NCBI RefSeq assembly: GCF_020097835.1
Contig: NZ_CP083666.1
Coordinates: 1,550,001 to 1,614,000 of the forward strand
DNA length: 64,000 nucleotides
Direction of reading: 5' to 3'
From: Haloprofundus halobius
GTDB taxonomy: Archaea > Halobacteriota > Halobacteria > Halobacteriales > Haloferacaceae
Shown here in pieces: positions 1-6,911 of this stretch. The first letter of the stretch is position 1, and each line of letters opens with the position of its first letter. The translations under genes were made by a program, and so were the position numbers. The notes beneath the pieces are model-generated. The model saw only the letters and a program-made list of their open reading frames with translations. It did not search any database and had not been told where the DNA came from.

Positions 1-887
1 TCGACCCCGACATCCTGCGCGACAGACTGGAGTACGCCGTCCCGCAGAAACGCGCACTCGTCGAGGACGTCTACGGCCTCGAAGCCGGCGAGGAACTGGA
101 CATCGACGCCCTCCACGAGCAGTACGTCGAGTACGGCCGGCGACTCGCCGAGGAGGGGATGCCCGTCGACTGCGGCGACTTCCTATACCGGCGCCGCGCC
201 GACGGCGACGAGGTGATGTTCGAGGGCGCGCAGGGCACGCTCATCGACGTCGACCACGGCAACTACCCGTACGTCACCTCCTCGAACCCGACGGCGGGCG
301 CCGCGGCCGTCGGGTCGGGCGTCGGACCGACCGTCGTCGGCCGCGGCGAAGTCGTCGGCATCGTCAAAGCCTACCTCTCGCGGGTCGGCGAGGGGCCGCT
401 GCCGACCGAACTCGACGGCGACGAGCGCGAGGAGGAACTCGCCGACTTCATCCGCGAGAAGGGCGGCGAATTCGGCACCGTCACGGGTCGACCGCGGCGC
501 ATCGGCTGGCTCGACGTGCCGATGCTCCGCCACGCCTCGCGTACGAGCGGCTTCACCGGCGTCGCCGTCAACCACGTCGACGTGCTCGCCGGACTCGACG
601 AGCTGAAAGTCGGCCACGCCTACGAACTCGACGGCGAGGAGATCCGGACGATTCCGTCGACCACCGAGGAATGGGCGCGCTGCGAGCCCGTGCTGAAGGA
701 GTTCGAGCCGTGGCCGGAAGTCGACTGGAGCGAAGTGGCAGAGGAGGGCTACGAGGCCATTCCCGAGGCCGCCCGCGACTATCTCGACTATCTGAGCGAG
801 CAGGTCGACGCGCCCGTCTACGCCGTCGGTGTCGGCCCGGACCGCGAGCAGTCCGTCGAACTGGCGAACCCGTTCGAGTCGCAGTAG
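1..887 (+). CDS. purA: adenylosuccinate synthetase, 5' end outside window
   Basis: Uses GTP to join IMP and aspartate, giving adenylosuccinate, the first committed step to AMP. Only about 294 codons are visible; the frame is open from base 3 and the start lies before base 1. Recognisable family segments are FEGAQGTLID, DHGNYPYVTSSNP, KAYLSRVG and GRPRRIGWLD, which form the IMP/GTP-binding core. The N-terminal phosphate-binding loop is not in the window. The protein ends cleanly at a TAG. Other purine genes (purK, purE) lie 43 kb downstream and are not linked to it. Identification is secure. Confidence 0.96.
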   Translation, partial: DPDILRDRLEYAVPQKRALVEDVYGLEAGEELDIDALHEQYVEYGRRLAEEGMPVDCGDFLYRRRADGDEVMFEGAQGTLIDVDHGNYPYVTSSNPTAGAAAVGSGVGPTVVGRGEVVGIVKAYLSRVGEGPLPTELDGDEREEELADFIREKGGEFGTVTGRPRRIGWLDVPMLRHASRTSGFTGVAVNHVDVLAGLDELKVGHAYELDGEEIRTIPSTTEEWARCEPVLKEFEPWPEVDWSEVAEEGYEAIPEAARDYLDYLSEQVDAPVYAVGVGPDREQSVELANPFESQ

Positions 888-1044
888 ACGGCCGATAGCG
901 CCGACTGGACGTCGCTGCCACGGTTTTCACAGAGCCACTCGATAGTTCGCCGAACCGACACGCTCTTGCCGTTCCCCCGAGTCCGGCCGCTATGTTCGTC
1001 TCACCGACGGCGAGCGACCGGTCAGCGTCGCTCGGGAGGTCCCG

Positions 1045-1893
1045 ATGAACGCGTTCCGCCTCGTCGCGTTCTCCGAAGCGGTTCGGGAGGCGATTCCGCC
1101 GGAGCTCGGCGGCTGGTTCGTCCCGGCGACGGAGCTCGGCGGCGTCGCCTTCTCGCTCGCGTTTCTCTGTCTGTTCTACTGGCTCACCGACCGCGAGCGG
1201 GCGGCGACACTCACGGCGCTCGTCCTCGGCGGAGCCGCCCTTGCCGTCGGACTGAAGGCCGGGTTCGCGCTCCCGCGGCCGCCGGCTGAGACGGCACTCG
1301 TCGCGGAGACGGGGTACGGCTTCCCGAGCGGACACGCCGTCATTGCGACGGTGCTGTACGGTGGTCTCGCGACGCTCGTCGACGTCGGCCACCGTGGGGT
1401 TCGCTACGCGGCCGCCACCGTGCTCGTCCTCGTCGTCTCGCTCTCGCGGGTCGTCATCGGCGTCCACTACGTCGGCGACGTGCTCGCGGGCGCGGCGTTG
1501 GGGGCGGCGTTTCTCTGGGGCGCGCTCCGCATCACCCGGCGAGAGCCCTTACGGGCGTTCGCCCTCGCGGCCGGTCTCGGCGCGGTCGGCTACGCGCTCG
1601 CCGGACCGACGGTCAACGCCGTGACCGTCTTCGGCGCGAGCGTCGGCGGCGCGCTAACGTGGTACGCCCTCGAACCGACCGCGCGCCCGGTATCCCGACT
1701 GGAGGCGGCGACGCTCGCGCTGGTCGGCCTTCCTGCAGTAGTCGGCATCCGCGTCGCCACCGAAGCCGCCGGGGCACTCTTTCCGCTGGTGTTCGCGCTC
1801 AGCGTGCTACTGGTCGGGTTCGTCGTCGCGTTCCCGGTCCTCGTGACGGAACTCGGTACGCGCGTCGGCGACGACGTCGCCGAATCCGGGTGA
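1045..1893 (+). CDS. PAP2-superfamily membrane phosphatase
   Basis: An integral membrane phosphatase of 282 residues, probably acting on lipid phosphates or isoprenoid pyrophosphates. The three PAP2 signature blocks are present in order: KAGFALPRP (71-79), GFPSGHAV (92-99) and SRVVIGVHYVGD (134-145), so Arg78, His97, His141 and Asp145 are the likely catalytic residues. At least seven hydrophobic segments are visible, several of them after the catalytic core. It stands alone, with purA upstream and the Trm112 gene downstream on the same strand. Substrate cannot be read from sequence; undecaprenyl or dolichyl pyrophosphatase is possible. Confidence 0.9.
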   Translation: MNAFRLVAFSEAVREAIPPELGGWFVPATELGGVAFSLAFLCLFYWLTDRERAATLTALVLGGAALAVGLKAGFALPRPPAETALVAETGYGFPSGHAVIATVLYGGLATLVDVGHRGVRYAAATVLVLVVSLSRVVIGVHYVGDVLAGAALGAAFLWGALRITRREPLRAFALAAGLGAVGYALAGPTVNAVTVFGASVGGALTWYALEPTARPVSRLEAATLALVGLPAVVGIRVATEAAGALFPLVFALSVLLVGFVVAFPVLVTELGTRVGDDVAESG

Positions 1894-1923
1894 GTGAGAA
1901 CGGAGAACCGGCGAACCCGCACG

Positions 1924-1933
1924 CTTTTTATCC
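1924..1933 (+). promoter_or_regulatory. TATA box of the Trm112 gene
   Basis: CTTTTTATCC centred about 27 nt before the ATG at 1955. The spacing leaves essentially no 5' leader, as in many haloarchaeal transcripts, and supports that ATG as the start. Confidence 0.6.
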
Positions 1934-1954
1934 AGCGCATCTACCTCTCGGACG

Positions 1955-2140
1955 ATGAAGGAATCCCTCATGGACATCCTCTGCGACCCGCTCGACAAGA
2001 GCGACCTCGAACTGGAAGTCGACGAGCGAGACGACGACGAGATACTCGAAGGCCGGCTCATCGGAACGGAGACGGGCGAGGTGTACCCCATCGAGGACGG
2101 CATTCCGAACCTGCTGCCGCCGGATATGCGCGACGACTGA
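1955..2140 (+). CDS. Trm112-family methyltransferase activator
   Basis: A 61-residue Trm112-like protein. The family stabilises several SAM-dependent methyltransferases (tRNA, rRNA and release-factor modification) by zippering onto their catalytic domain. The C-terminal hallmark VYPIEDGIPNLLP (about residues 43-55) is intact. The N-terminal MKESLMDILCDPLDKSDLEL matches the usual start, but only Cys10 remains of the zinc-binding cysteines found in many bacterial relatives. A TATA box 27 nt upstream suggests a leaderless mRNA. Which methyltransferase it serves cannot be read here. Confidence 0.85.
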   Translation: MKESLMDILCDPLDKSDLELEVDERDDDEILEGRLIGTETGEVYPIEDGIPNLLPPDMRDD

Positions 2141-2209
2141 GCGACCCACGATGAGGGTTTCCGCGGGTGCCGGCGTAAAAATCGTCCGAGAAGCATCTGT
2201 AACGTCCTG

Positions 2210-2241
2210 TATCTTTTTGCCGACGCGTACTGTGTGAGGAG
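2210..2241 (+). promoter_or_regulatory. TATA-like element and ribosome-binding site
   Basis: TATCTTTTTG (2210-2219) lies about 30 nt before the ATG at 2244. GAGGAG (2236-2241), just before the ATG, could act as a Shine-Dalgarno site if the transcript has a short leader. Confidence 0.45.
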
Positions 2242-2243
2242 AC

Positions 2244-2828
2244 ATGTCACAGACGCTCCCCGTCGAAGTCAACGGCGAACGACTTCACGCCGTGGACGCA
2301 CCCAGCGAGTTCACGACAGCGGGGTCGTTCGTCGTCGACCTCGTCAACCGCGGCGAGTCCGTCCACGTCCACCTTCGACTCGGCGACTCCCTCTCGCGGG
2401 TCGCCCGACTCGACGCCGGCAACCACTACGTCGAGCGCGGGGCGAAACTCCCGATTCACATCGCCGTCGACGAATCGCTCGACCGAAGCGTGACCGGCAC
2501 GCTGGAGATATCGACCGGCTACGGCGCGGAGAAGACGACTGTCGGCGTGACGGTCGAACCCGACCCCGAGGACTCCGGCGTCGACGTCGACGAACGTCTC
2601 AGTCGGCCGCCGGCGGCAGAACAGACGTCGAAACCGGGAACGGGAACGCTCGACGACGTCCGCGACAGCGTCGGCGACGTGGGTGTCGTCCCGCTGGTCG
2701 GCGTGGGAGTCGTCGCGCTGACTGTCGCACTCGGCGTCGGGGTCGTTCTCAACAATCCAGTCGTCTTCGTCGCCGTCGGCGTCGTCCTCGGGGTGGCGCT
2801 CAGCTTCGCGGCGAGTCAACTCCGCTGA
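2244..2828 (+). CDS. haloarchaeal conserved membrane protein (DUF7524-like)
   Basis: A 194-residue protein. Residues 1-125 look like a soluble beta-rich domain (MSQTLPVEVNGERLHA, then alternating short hydrophobic strands). An acidic, Pro-rich linker follows, then two closely spaced transmembrane segments at about 150-190, so the soluble part is tethered to the membrane by the C-terminus. The layout resembles a haloarchaeal family I recall as DUF7524; I could not check this. No catalytic motif is visible and the role is unknown. Confidence 0.72.
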   Translation: MSQTLPVEVNGERLHAVDAPSEFTTAGSFVVDLVNRGESVHVHLRLGDSLSRVARLDAGNHYVERGAKLPIHIAVDESLDRSVTGTLEISTGYGAEKTTVGVTVEPDPEDSGVDVDERLSRPPAAEQTSKPGTGTLDDVRDSVGDVGVVPLVGVGVVALTVALGVGVVLNNPVVFVAVGVVLGVALSFAASQLR

Positions 2829-2852
2829 ATCCGTCTCTCACTCGGCGTCGGT

Positions 2853-2976
2853 GTCGGTCGGCGTCCCCGACAGCTCACGTGCCCACCTTTTCTTCGGTCG
2901 TTCGCTGCGCTCACTCCCTCGAAAATCTGGACCAAAACCCGCAGAGTCACTCCCCGTCGGTCGGCGTCCCCGACAG
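2853..2976. repeat. 21-bp perfect direct repeat flanking 82 bp
   Basis: The same 21 bases occur at 2853-2873 and 2956-2976. The second copy encodes the LSGTPTD tail of the DR2241 protein. The first lies just downstream of its stop and, on the minus strand, would encode ELSGTPTDTDAE followed by a stop. The 82 bp between the copies carries no recognisable gene. Confidence 0.75.
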
Positions 2977-4107
2977 GTTCCCCTCGTCGTCGAACCGCTT
3001 CGCGCGGAGGAACCGCGCCCGATACCGGTTCGCGCCCTCGTACACGTCGGCCTCGCGGATCTCGTCGGTCCGCCCCTCGGCGACGGCGTCGATGATGTCT
3101 TCGACCTGCTCTTTCTCGCTCGGCGTGAGTTCGAACTCGTACGTCCGTGACTCCTCGCGTTCGAGCGTCGTCCACTTGCGCGCGGCGGCGACGACGAGCG
3201 AACACGGTTCGCGGCAGGGGAAAACGCCGTCACCGCGGTCGGCGTCGAGTTCCGACTCCTCGTCTTTGTCCCACATTCGGCGCTTGAGACACTGCGAATC
3301 GACGCAACAGGACTCCGCGATCCACTCGACGGCCTCCTCGTCCAGTTCGTCGACGACGTCGTAGATTCCCGTCTGTCGCTCGGCCGTCTCGTCCCAGTGG
3401 CTCACGTCGAGGCGACCCTCCCGCTCGCGGTACCAGTTCGGAATCGTCGCCGGGTAGACGACGTCGACGGTGTCGACGAGCGATCGGCCGTCGAGGTCGG
3501 TGAACGCCCACCCGTCGCGGAGCGTCGGTGCGGTCTTCAGCGGGCGGTAGCGCCCTCGCTCGTCGTAGGTGACGATGCTGCGGGCTTCCAGCGGGTCGGT
3601 GTACACGTCCAGCGACGAGAGGTCCGCGTCGGCGTCGGCGACGTGTCGGAGATGGTAGCGACGCTCGCCGTGGTCGGCGACGGTCGCGGTGACGCAGAGT
3701 TGGCCCCACTCGCGGCTGACGCCCTCGGCGAGCGCCTCGTACCGTTCGGGGACGCCGTAGTCGTCGGCGTTCTCGGCCCAGCGGAGGAACGTGTGGCGCG
3801 CGCTGGCGCCGTCGTGGTGTCTCGTCGCTGCCTCCTGCTCACCGCGCTCGCCGAGACCGACTTCGCGCGTCCAGTAGTACCAGTTCGAGACGAACCACGG
3901 GTTCGACTCGGCCACCTCGCGGAACTCGGCCTCCGAGAGACCGGTTCGCTCGGTGTGTGGGGTACGGAACCGAAAGCCGTCACCGTCGCGGTTCGCGCGT
4001 AACCCATCGAAGTCGACGCCGCCGGCCCCCCGCTCGTCGTCGTCACCGTCGCCGCCGTTGCCGTCCTCGACGGCCTCGACGAGCGCGTCGAGTTGCCCGG
4101 CGCGCAT
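2947..4107 (-). CDS. DR2241-family iron-sulfur protein
   Basis: A 386-residue protein of the DR2241 family, which in haloarchaea is encoded beside a CbiX chelatase. The N-terminal two thirds are the acidic, aromatic-rich domain (for example WFVSNWYYWTREVG). The C-terminal part has Cys267, Cys268, Cys273, Cys298 and Cys302, in the CCVDSQC and PCREPC motifs, fitting the 4Fe-4S-binding domain described for the family. The start ATG overlaps the cbiX stop (TGATG, 4105-4109), so the two are translationally coupled. The biochemical role is unknown; the context points to corrin or siroheme-type tetrapyrrole metallation. Confidence 0.82.
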   Translation of the reverse strand: MRAGQLDALVEAVEDGNGGDGDDDERGAGGVDFDGLRANRDGDGFRFRTPHTERTGLSEAEFREVAESNPWFVSNWYYWTREVGLGERGEQEAATRHHDGASARHTFLRWAENADDYGVPERYEALAEGVSREWGQLCVTATVADHGERRYHLRHVADADADLSSLDVYTDPLEARSIVTYDERGRYRPLKTAPTLRDGWAFTDLDGRSLVDTVDVVYPATIPNWYREREGRLDVSHWDETAERQTGIYDVVDELDEEAVEWIAESCCVDSQCLKRRMWDKDEESELDADRGDGVFPCREPCSLVVAAARKWTTLEREESRTYEFELTPSEKEQVEDIIDAVAEGRTDEIREADVYEGANRYRARFLRAKRFDDEGNLSGTPTDGE

Positions 4108-4982
4108 CAGTCACCCGCCGCGGGCGTCCCGCGCGTTCGCTTCCGGACGATTTCGACGGCGTCGTCGACGTCCGCACCGGCCTCGGCGGCGCGTTCGAGC
4201 ACCACGTCGGCCATCAGCGCCTCGGTTCCGACCGCGCCCGCGTACCAGATGCGGTGGCCGTCGACCTCGGCGGGGACAGGGTAGCCCTCGCGATAGTCGT
4301 CGGTCAGTCCCACGTCCTCGGGGATGTCCTCCTGGGTGTGGAAGCCGTCGGCGATGAACAGCGGGACGACGACCACGTCGTCGCTCTCGAAGCAGTCGGT
4401 CACGTCGTCGACTTCGGGTTCTTCGTCCATGTACAGCGCCTGTACCTCGTCGAAGCGGTCCATCTCGCGGATGCGCTCGGCGTGGTACTCGATGGCTTTC
4501 GCGCTGTTCTCGTTGCGCTCGGTCCCGTGACCGACGACGGCGAGGCCGAACCCTTTTCCGACGTTTGGGTCGCCGGTCACCGACTCCGCGCGGCGGACGA
4601 GCACGTCGGTCATGGACTCGTGAGTGCCGACGGGACCGCAGTAGTGGACGCGCTGGTTCGTGTCGCTCGCGGTGAGCGTCGCGTGACTGGCGCTCAAGCC
4701 GTCGGACTCCCACTGTGAGACGTCCCACCCGTCGAGGCGAAGCTCACGAGGAATGACCTGCTCGGTGAAGTAGCCCTCGCTGATGAACATCGGGACGACG
4801 AACACCTCGTCGGATTCCACCGTCCTGAGCACCTCTCTGAGCGAGGGTTCTTCCTTCCAGAAACCGGTCTTCACCTCGTCGAACGCGCCGACGTCGCGGA
4901 TGGTGTCCGCGTGGTCGTAGGTCGGGGCGCTCGAATCCGGGTTGAGGTGGGACCCGTGGGCCACGATGACCAGCGCTTGCAT
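4107..4982 (-). CDS. cbiX: CbiX-type sirohydrochlorin cobaltochelatase
   Basis: Inserts cobalt into sirohydrochlorin in the anaerobic cobalamin pathway; some relatives insert other metals. The 291 residues contain two tandem CbiX units. The first opens with VIVAHGSHLNP (His9, His12) and the second with VVGHGTERNENS (His152). Each has a downstream metal-site segment, VVPMFISEGYF and VVPLFIADGFH. The two-domain size matches long bacterial or archaeal CbiX rather than the short archaeal CbiXS. It precedes the DR2241 gene in a two-gene operon with a one-base overlap. No other cobalamin genes are in the window. Confidence 0.9.
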   Translation of the reverse strand: MQALVIVAHGSHLNPDSSAPTYDHADTIRDVGAFDEVKTGFWKEEPSLREVLRTVESDEVFVVPMFISEGYFTEQVIPRELRLDGWDVSQWESDGLSASHATLTASDTNQRVHYCGPVGTHESMTDVLVRRAESVTGDPNVGKGFGLAVVGHGTERNENSAKAIEYHAERIREMDRFDEVQALYMDEEPEVDDVTDCFESDDVVVVPLFIADGFHTQEDIPEDVGLTDDYREGYPVPAEVDGHRIWYAGAVGTEALMADVVLERAAEAGADVDDAVEIVRKRTRGTPAAGD

Positions 4983-5133
4983 GTCTGACGCTGAGGGCGC
5001 GACGCTCTTAGGGACTTCGGGTCCGGCAGTCCGACCCGGTTCGTCTCGGGCGGTTTTCGTGCAATTCTGCAGCGGTTGGGAGGGGAGGCGTCAGCGGGGA
5101 TTCGGTGTGGTTCGAGTGCGATTCGACTCCGAT

Positions 5134-5373
5134 TCAGGCGTCGATGCAGACGCCGGTTCGGGGGATGCAGATGTGACTCCGTCGACCCAACGAGCGACGC
5201 GCGGTGAGTACTGCCACCGTCGCAAGCGTCAGTACGCCGACGCCCGCCAACACGAGGAGCGTCGCCATCGGATACGAGGCGACGACCATCGCGGCGAACG
5301 CCACGAGGAGGAAGACGAACGTCTGCACCACCGATTCTGTGGTCGTCGGGAGCGGTTCCGGGTGTGGTCTCAT
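5134..5373 (-). CDS. small two-helix membrane protein
   Basis: A 79-residue protein starting MRPHPEPLPTT. Two hydrophobic segments (about 15-36 and 38-58) are separated by a short polar turn, and a basic tail ends in CIPRTGVCIDA with two cysteines. A longer frame upstream exists, but the ATG at 5373 is favoured because CTCTTATG lies about 30 nt before it (5401-5408) in the expected promoter position. I do not recognise the family; function unknown. Confidence 0.6.
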   Translation of the reverse strand: MRPHPEPLPTTTESVVQTFVFLLVAFAAMVVASYPMATLLVLAGVGVLTLATVAVLTARRSLGRRSHICIPRTGVCIDA

Positions 5374-5400
5374 CACAGGTAGAGGGTGGGCCCCCACCGG

Positions 5401-5408
5401 CATAAGAG
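5401..5408 (-). promoter_or_regulatory. TATA box of the small membrane protein gene
   Basis: Reads CTCTTATG on the minus strand, about 30 nt upstream of the ATG at 5373. This fixes the short start over the longer open frame. An inverted GGTGGG/CCCACC sequence (5385-5398) lies between the box and the start. Confidence 0.5.
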
Positions 5409-5512
5409 TAATCTGAATGATATTTCTGTACGCGATGTTACTGAAATTCGCTTCAGTCGGCGGTGCGACAGGGACCCTTCGGATTTTTCTCCGCTCCGTG
5501 AGAGTCGCGGCC

Positions 5513-6028
5513 ATGTCACTAGCCGCAGACGCCCGCGAGGCCGCCCGCGAGCGACCGTTTCTGTTGACCGCACTCCGGGCGAGCGTCGTCAACTACAGCG
5601 CCGCCGCGACGCATCTCGATATCGACGGCGACACCGACGCCATCGCCACCGCGCTCCGTCGCTACGCGGAGGAGTTGCCGCCGCTGGAAATCGAAACGAG
5701 AGATACTCGCGTGACGATGAAGAGTGGTGTCGGCGTCGCCGACGCGGCGGACGCGGAGACGACGGACGAGGACGCGCTGTTGACGCTCGGCGGCAGCGCG
5801 GTCGTCGCCGACGGCGGGTCGCAGACGGCGATTGTGGCGACCGGCGAGGCGGACGTCGACGCGCTGGCGACGGTTCTCGGTCGGTTGCAGGCGAGCGAGA
5901 TTCCAGTCGACGCGGCGGCGACGGCGGGGGATTCGCTCGTCGTGGTTGTCGGGAGACGGGATGGCGTGAACGCGCTTCGAGTCGTCGAGGCGGCGCTGGA
6001 GGCGGTTTCGGTTGCGGACATCCGGTAG
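5513..6028 (+). CDS. haloarchaeal conserved protein (DUF7523-like)
   Basis: A 171-residue soluble protein beginning MSLAADAREAARERPFLL. The N-terminal helix-rich part, with RASVVNYSAAATHL and a pattern of short helices, looks like a small winged-helix or helical bundle. The C-terminal half alternates valine-rich strands, as in ACT-like or regulatory folds (SLVVVVGRRDG). The upstream frame continues to 5417, but MSLAADA is the natural start. I recall this as DUF7523, unverified. No enzyme motif. A transcription-related role is conceivable but not shown. Confidence 0.65.
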   Translation: MSLAADAREAARERPFLLTALRASVVNYSAAATHLDIDGDTDAIATALRRYAEELPPLEIETRDTRVTMKSGVGVADAADAETTDEDALLTLGGSAVVADGGSQTAIVATGEADVDALATVLGRLQASEIPVDAAATAGDSLVVVVGRRDGVNALRVVEAALEAVSVADIR

Positions 6029-6079
6029 ACGACAGTCCGCGCCGCGACGGGGACGTGTCAGAACCGGTAAACGACACAA

Positions 6080-6124
6080 TAGTTATTGAAACATGGTCTG
6101 ACTCTTTCCGGGGGCGCGGAGGGG
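6080..6124 (+). promoter_or_regulatory. promoter and Shine-Dalgarno site of gvpO homolog
   Basis: TAGTTATTGA (6080-6089) is a TATA-like element 43 nt before the ATG at 6128. The predicted leader of about 15 nt contains GGAGGGG (6118-6124), four bases before the ATG. This is a leadered start, unlike most neighbours. Confidence 0.5.
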
Positions 6125-6127
6125 ACC

Positions 6128-6445
6128 ATGAGCACGACAAGTGAAAGCACCGACAGCACGACAGAACAGCGAGGACAGTACGACCTCGACGGCATTCGAC
6201 AGCGAGCGGCCAGTCGCACAGAAGCGCTCACCGAGCGTCCACTCGACAGCGTTCACACGGTCGAGTACAACGACGAAGCGGGACGATGGCGCACACTCGT
6301 CGACGTGGTAGAGCGACGGTCGATTCCGGATACACAGGATATCTTGGGCGTGTACAGAATCGAGTTCGACGACCGAGGGAACGCGGTGGCGTTCGAACGA
6401 CTCCAGCGGTACCGTCGTGGGGACCGGATTTCGTTCGTTCACTAG
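6128..6445 (+). CDS. gvpO: solitary GvpO-family protein
   Basis: A 105-residue protein closely resembling gas vesicle protein GvpO of halophiles. The conserved C-terminal block is clear: WRTLVDVVERRSIPDTQDIL (about 56-75), then the D-G-x-V ... ERLQRYRRGD segment near the end. The N-terminus is an acidic, Ser/Thr-rich disordered stretch. Canonical GvpO is a cytoplasmic accessory and regulatory protein encoded in the gvp cluster, but no gvpA, gvpC, gvpF-M or gvpN is in this window. Start chosen at the ATG with GGAGGGG before it; the frame also has an upstream ATG at 6086 that would overlap the promoter. Its job outside gas vesicles is unknown. Confidence 0.85.
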   Translation: MSTTSESTDSTTEQRGQYDLDGIRQRAASRTEALTERPLDSVHTVEYNDEAGRWRTLVDVVERRSIPDTQDILGVYRIEFDDRGNAVAFERLQRYRRGDRISFVH

Positions 6446-6483
6446 TACAGAGAGTCAGTATCAAATCGATCAATTCGGGCGAC

Positions 6484-6491
6484 ATTTATTG
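6484..6491 (+). promoter_or_regulatory. TATA box of the 82-residue orphan gene
   Basis: ATTTATTG centred 27 nt before the ATG at 6515, giving a leaderless transcript. It shows that this gene has its own promoter rather than depending on gvpO. Confidence 0.6.
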
Positions 6492-6514
6492 ACACGCAGC
6501 ATGATTGTGCAGTC

Positions 6515-6763
6515 ATGACGTCGAATGAGACAGTTCTGACGTACGACGAGGACATCCGAAAGCCGTTGGACAGCAGTCGAGAGCGTACGTTTCACCAAGG
6601 CTGGCAGGATGCTCTAGACGACGGTCCCTACAGCGAAGGGACGTTCAACAGATTGAGTTGGCAGAACCTCGGCAACCGTCTCGGCTGTCTCTTTGGAGAC
6701 GTTCCCGAAGAGATGCGAGACGAGCTCATGTTCTGGGCAGAACGCCAGCGCCGACTCGACTGA
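6515..6763 (+). CDS. small haloarchaeal hypothetical protein
   Basis: An 82-residue acidic, probably all-helical protein. The tract WQDALDDGPYSEGTF followed by LSWQNLGNRLGCLFGDVPEE is a pattern I associate with small, widely scattered haloarchaeal proteins without assigned function. It has a strong TATA box at leaderless spacing. It follows the gvpO homolog by 70 bp and precedes cysS. No DNA-binding or catalytic motif can be named. Confidence 0.65.
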   Translation: MTSNETVLTYDEDIRKPLDSSRERTFHQGWQDALDDGPYSEGTFNRLSWQNLGNRLGCLFGDVPEEMRDELMFWAERQRRLD

Positions 6764-6880
6764 TGCCACCGCGGATGGAGACGGCCGAATCGACCTGCTC
6801 GCTCCCCGACGCAGCGGGTTATCTACACCGAGAACCCGAACCGAACAGCGCCCGCCACCCCTTCGCACAGTTCTGAAAGG

Positions 6881-6888
6881 CCTAAATC
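6881..6888 (+). promoter_or_regulatory. TATA-like box of cysS
   Basis: CCTAAATC centred about 27 nt before the ATG at 6912. It supports that start over the long upstream extension of the open frame. Confidence 0.5.
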
Positions 6889-6911
6889 CCATCCCGAACA
6901 ATCCCTCGTCA

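Noticed and set aside
568..1467. 299-codon minus-strand frame opposite purA and the PAP2 gene
   Set aside because: Arg-rich, no domain, and fully antisense to two well-identified genes; a product of GC-rich third positions.
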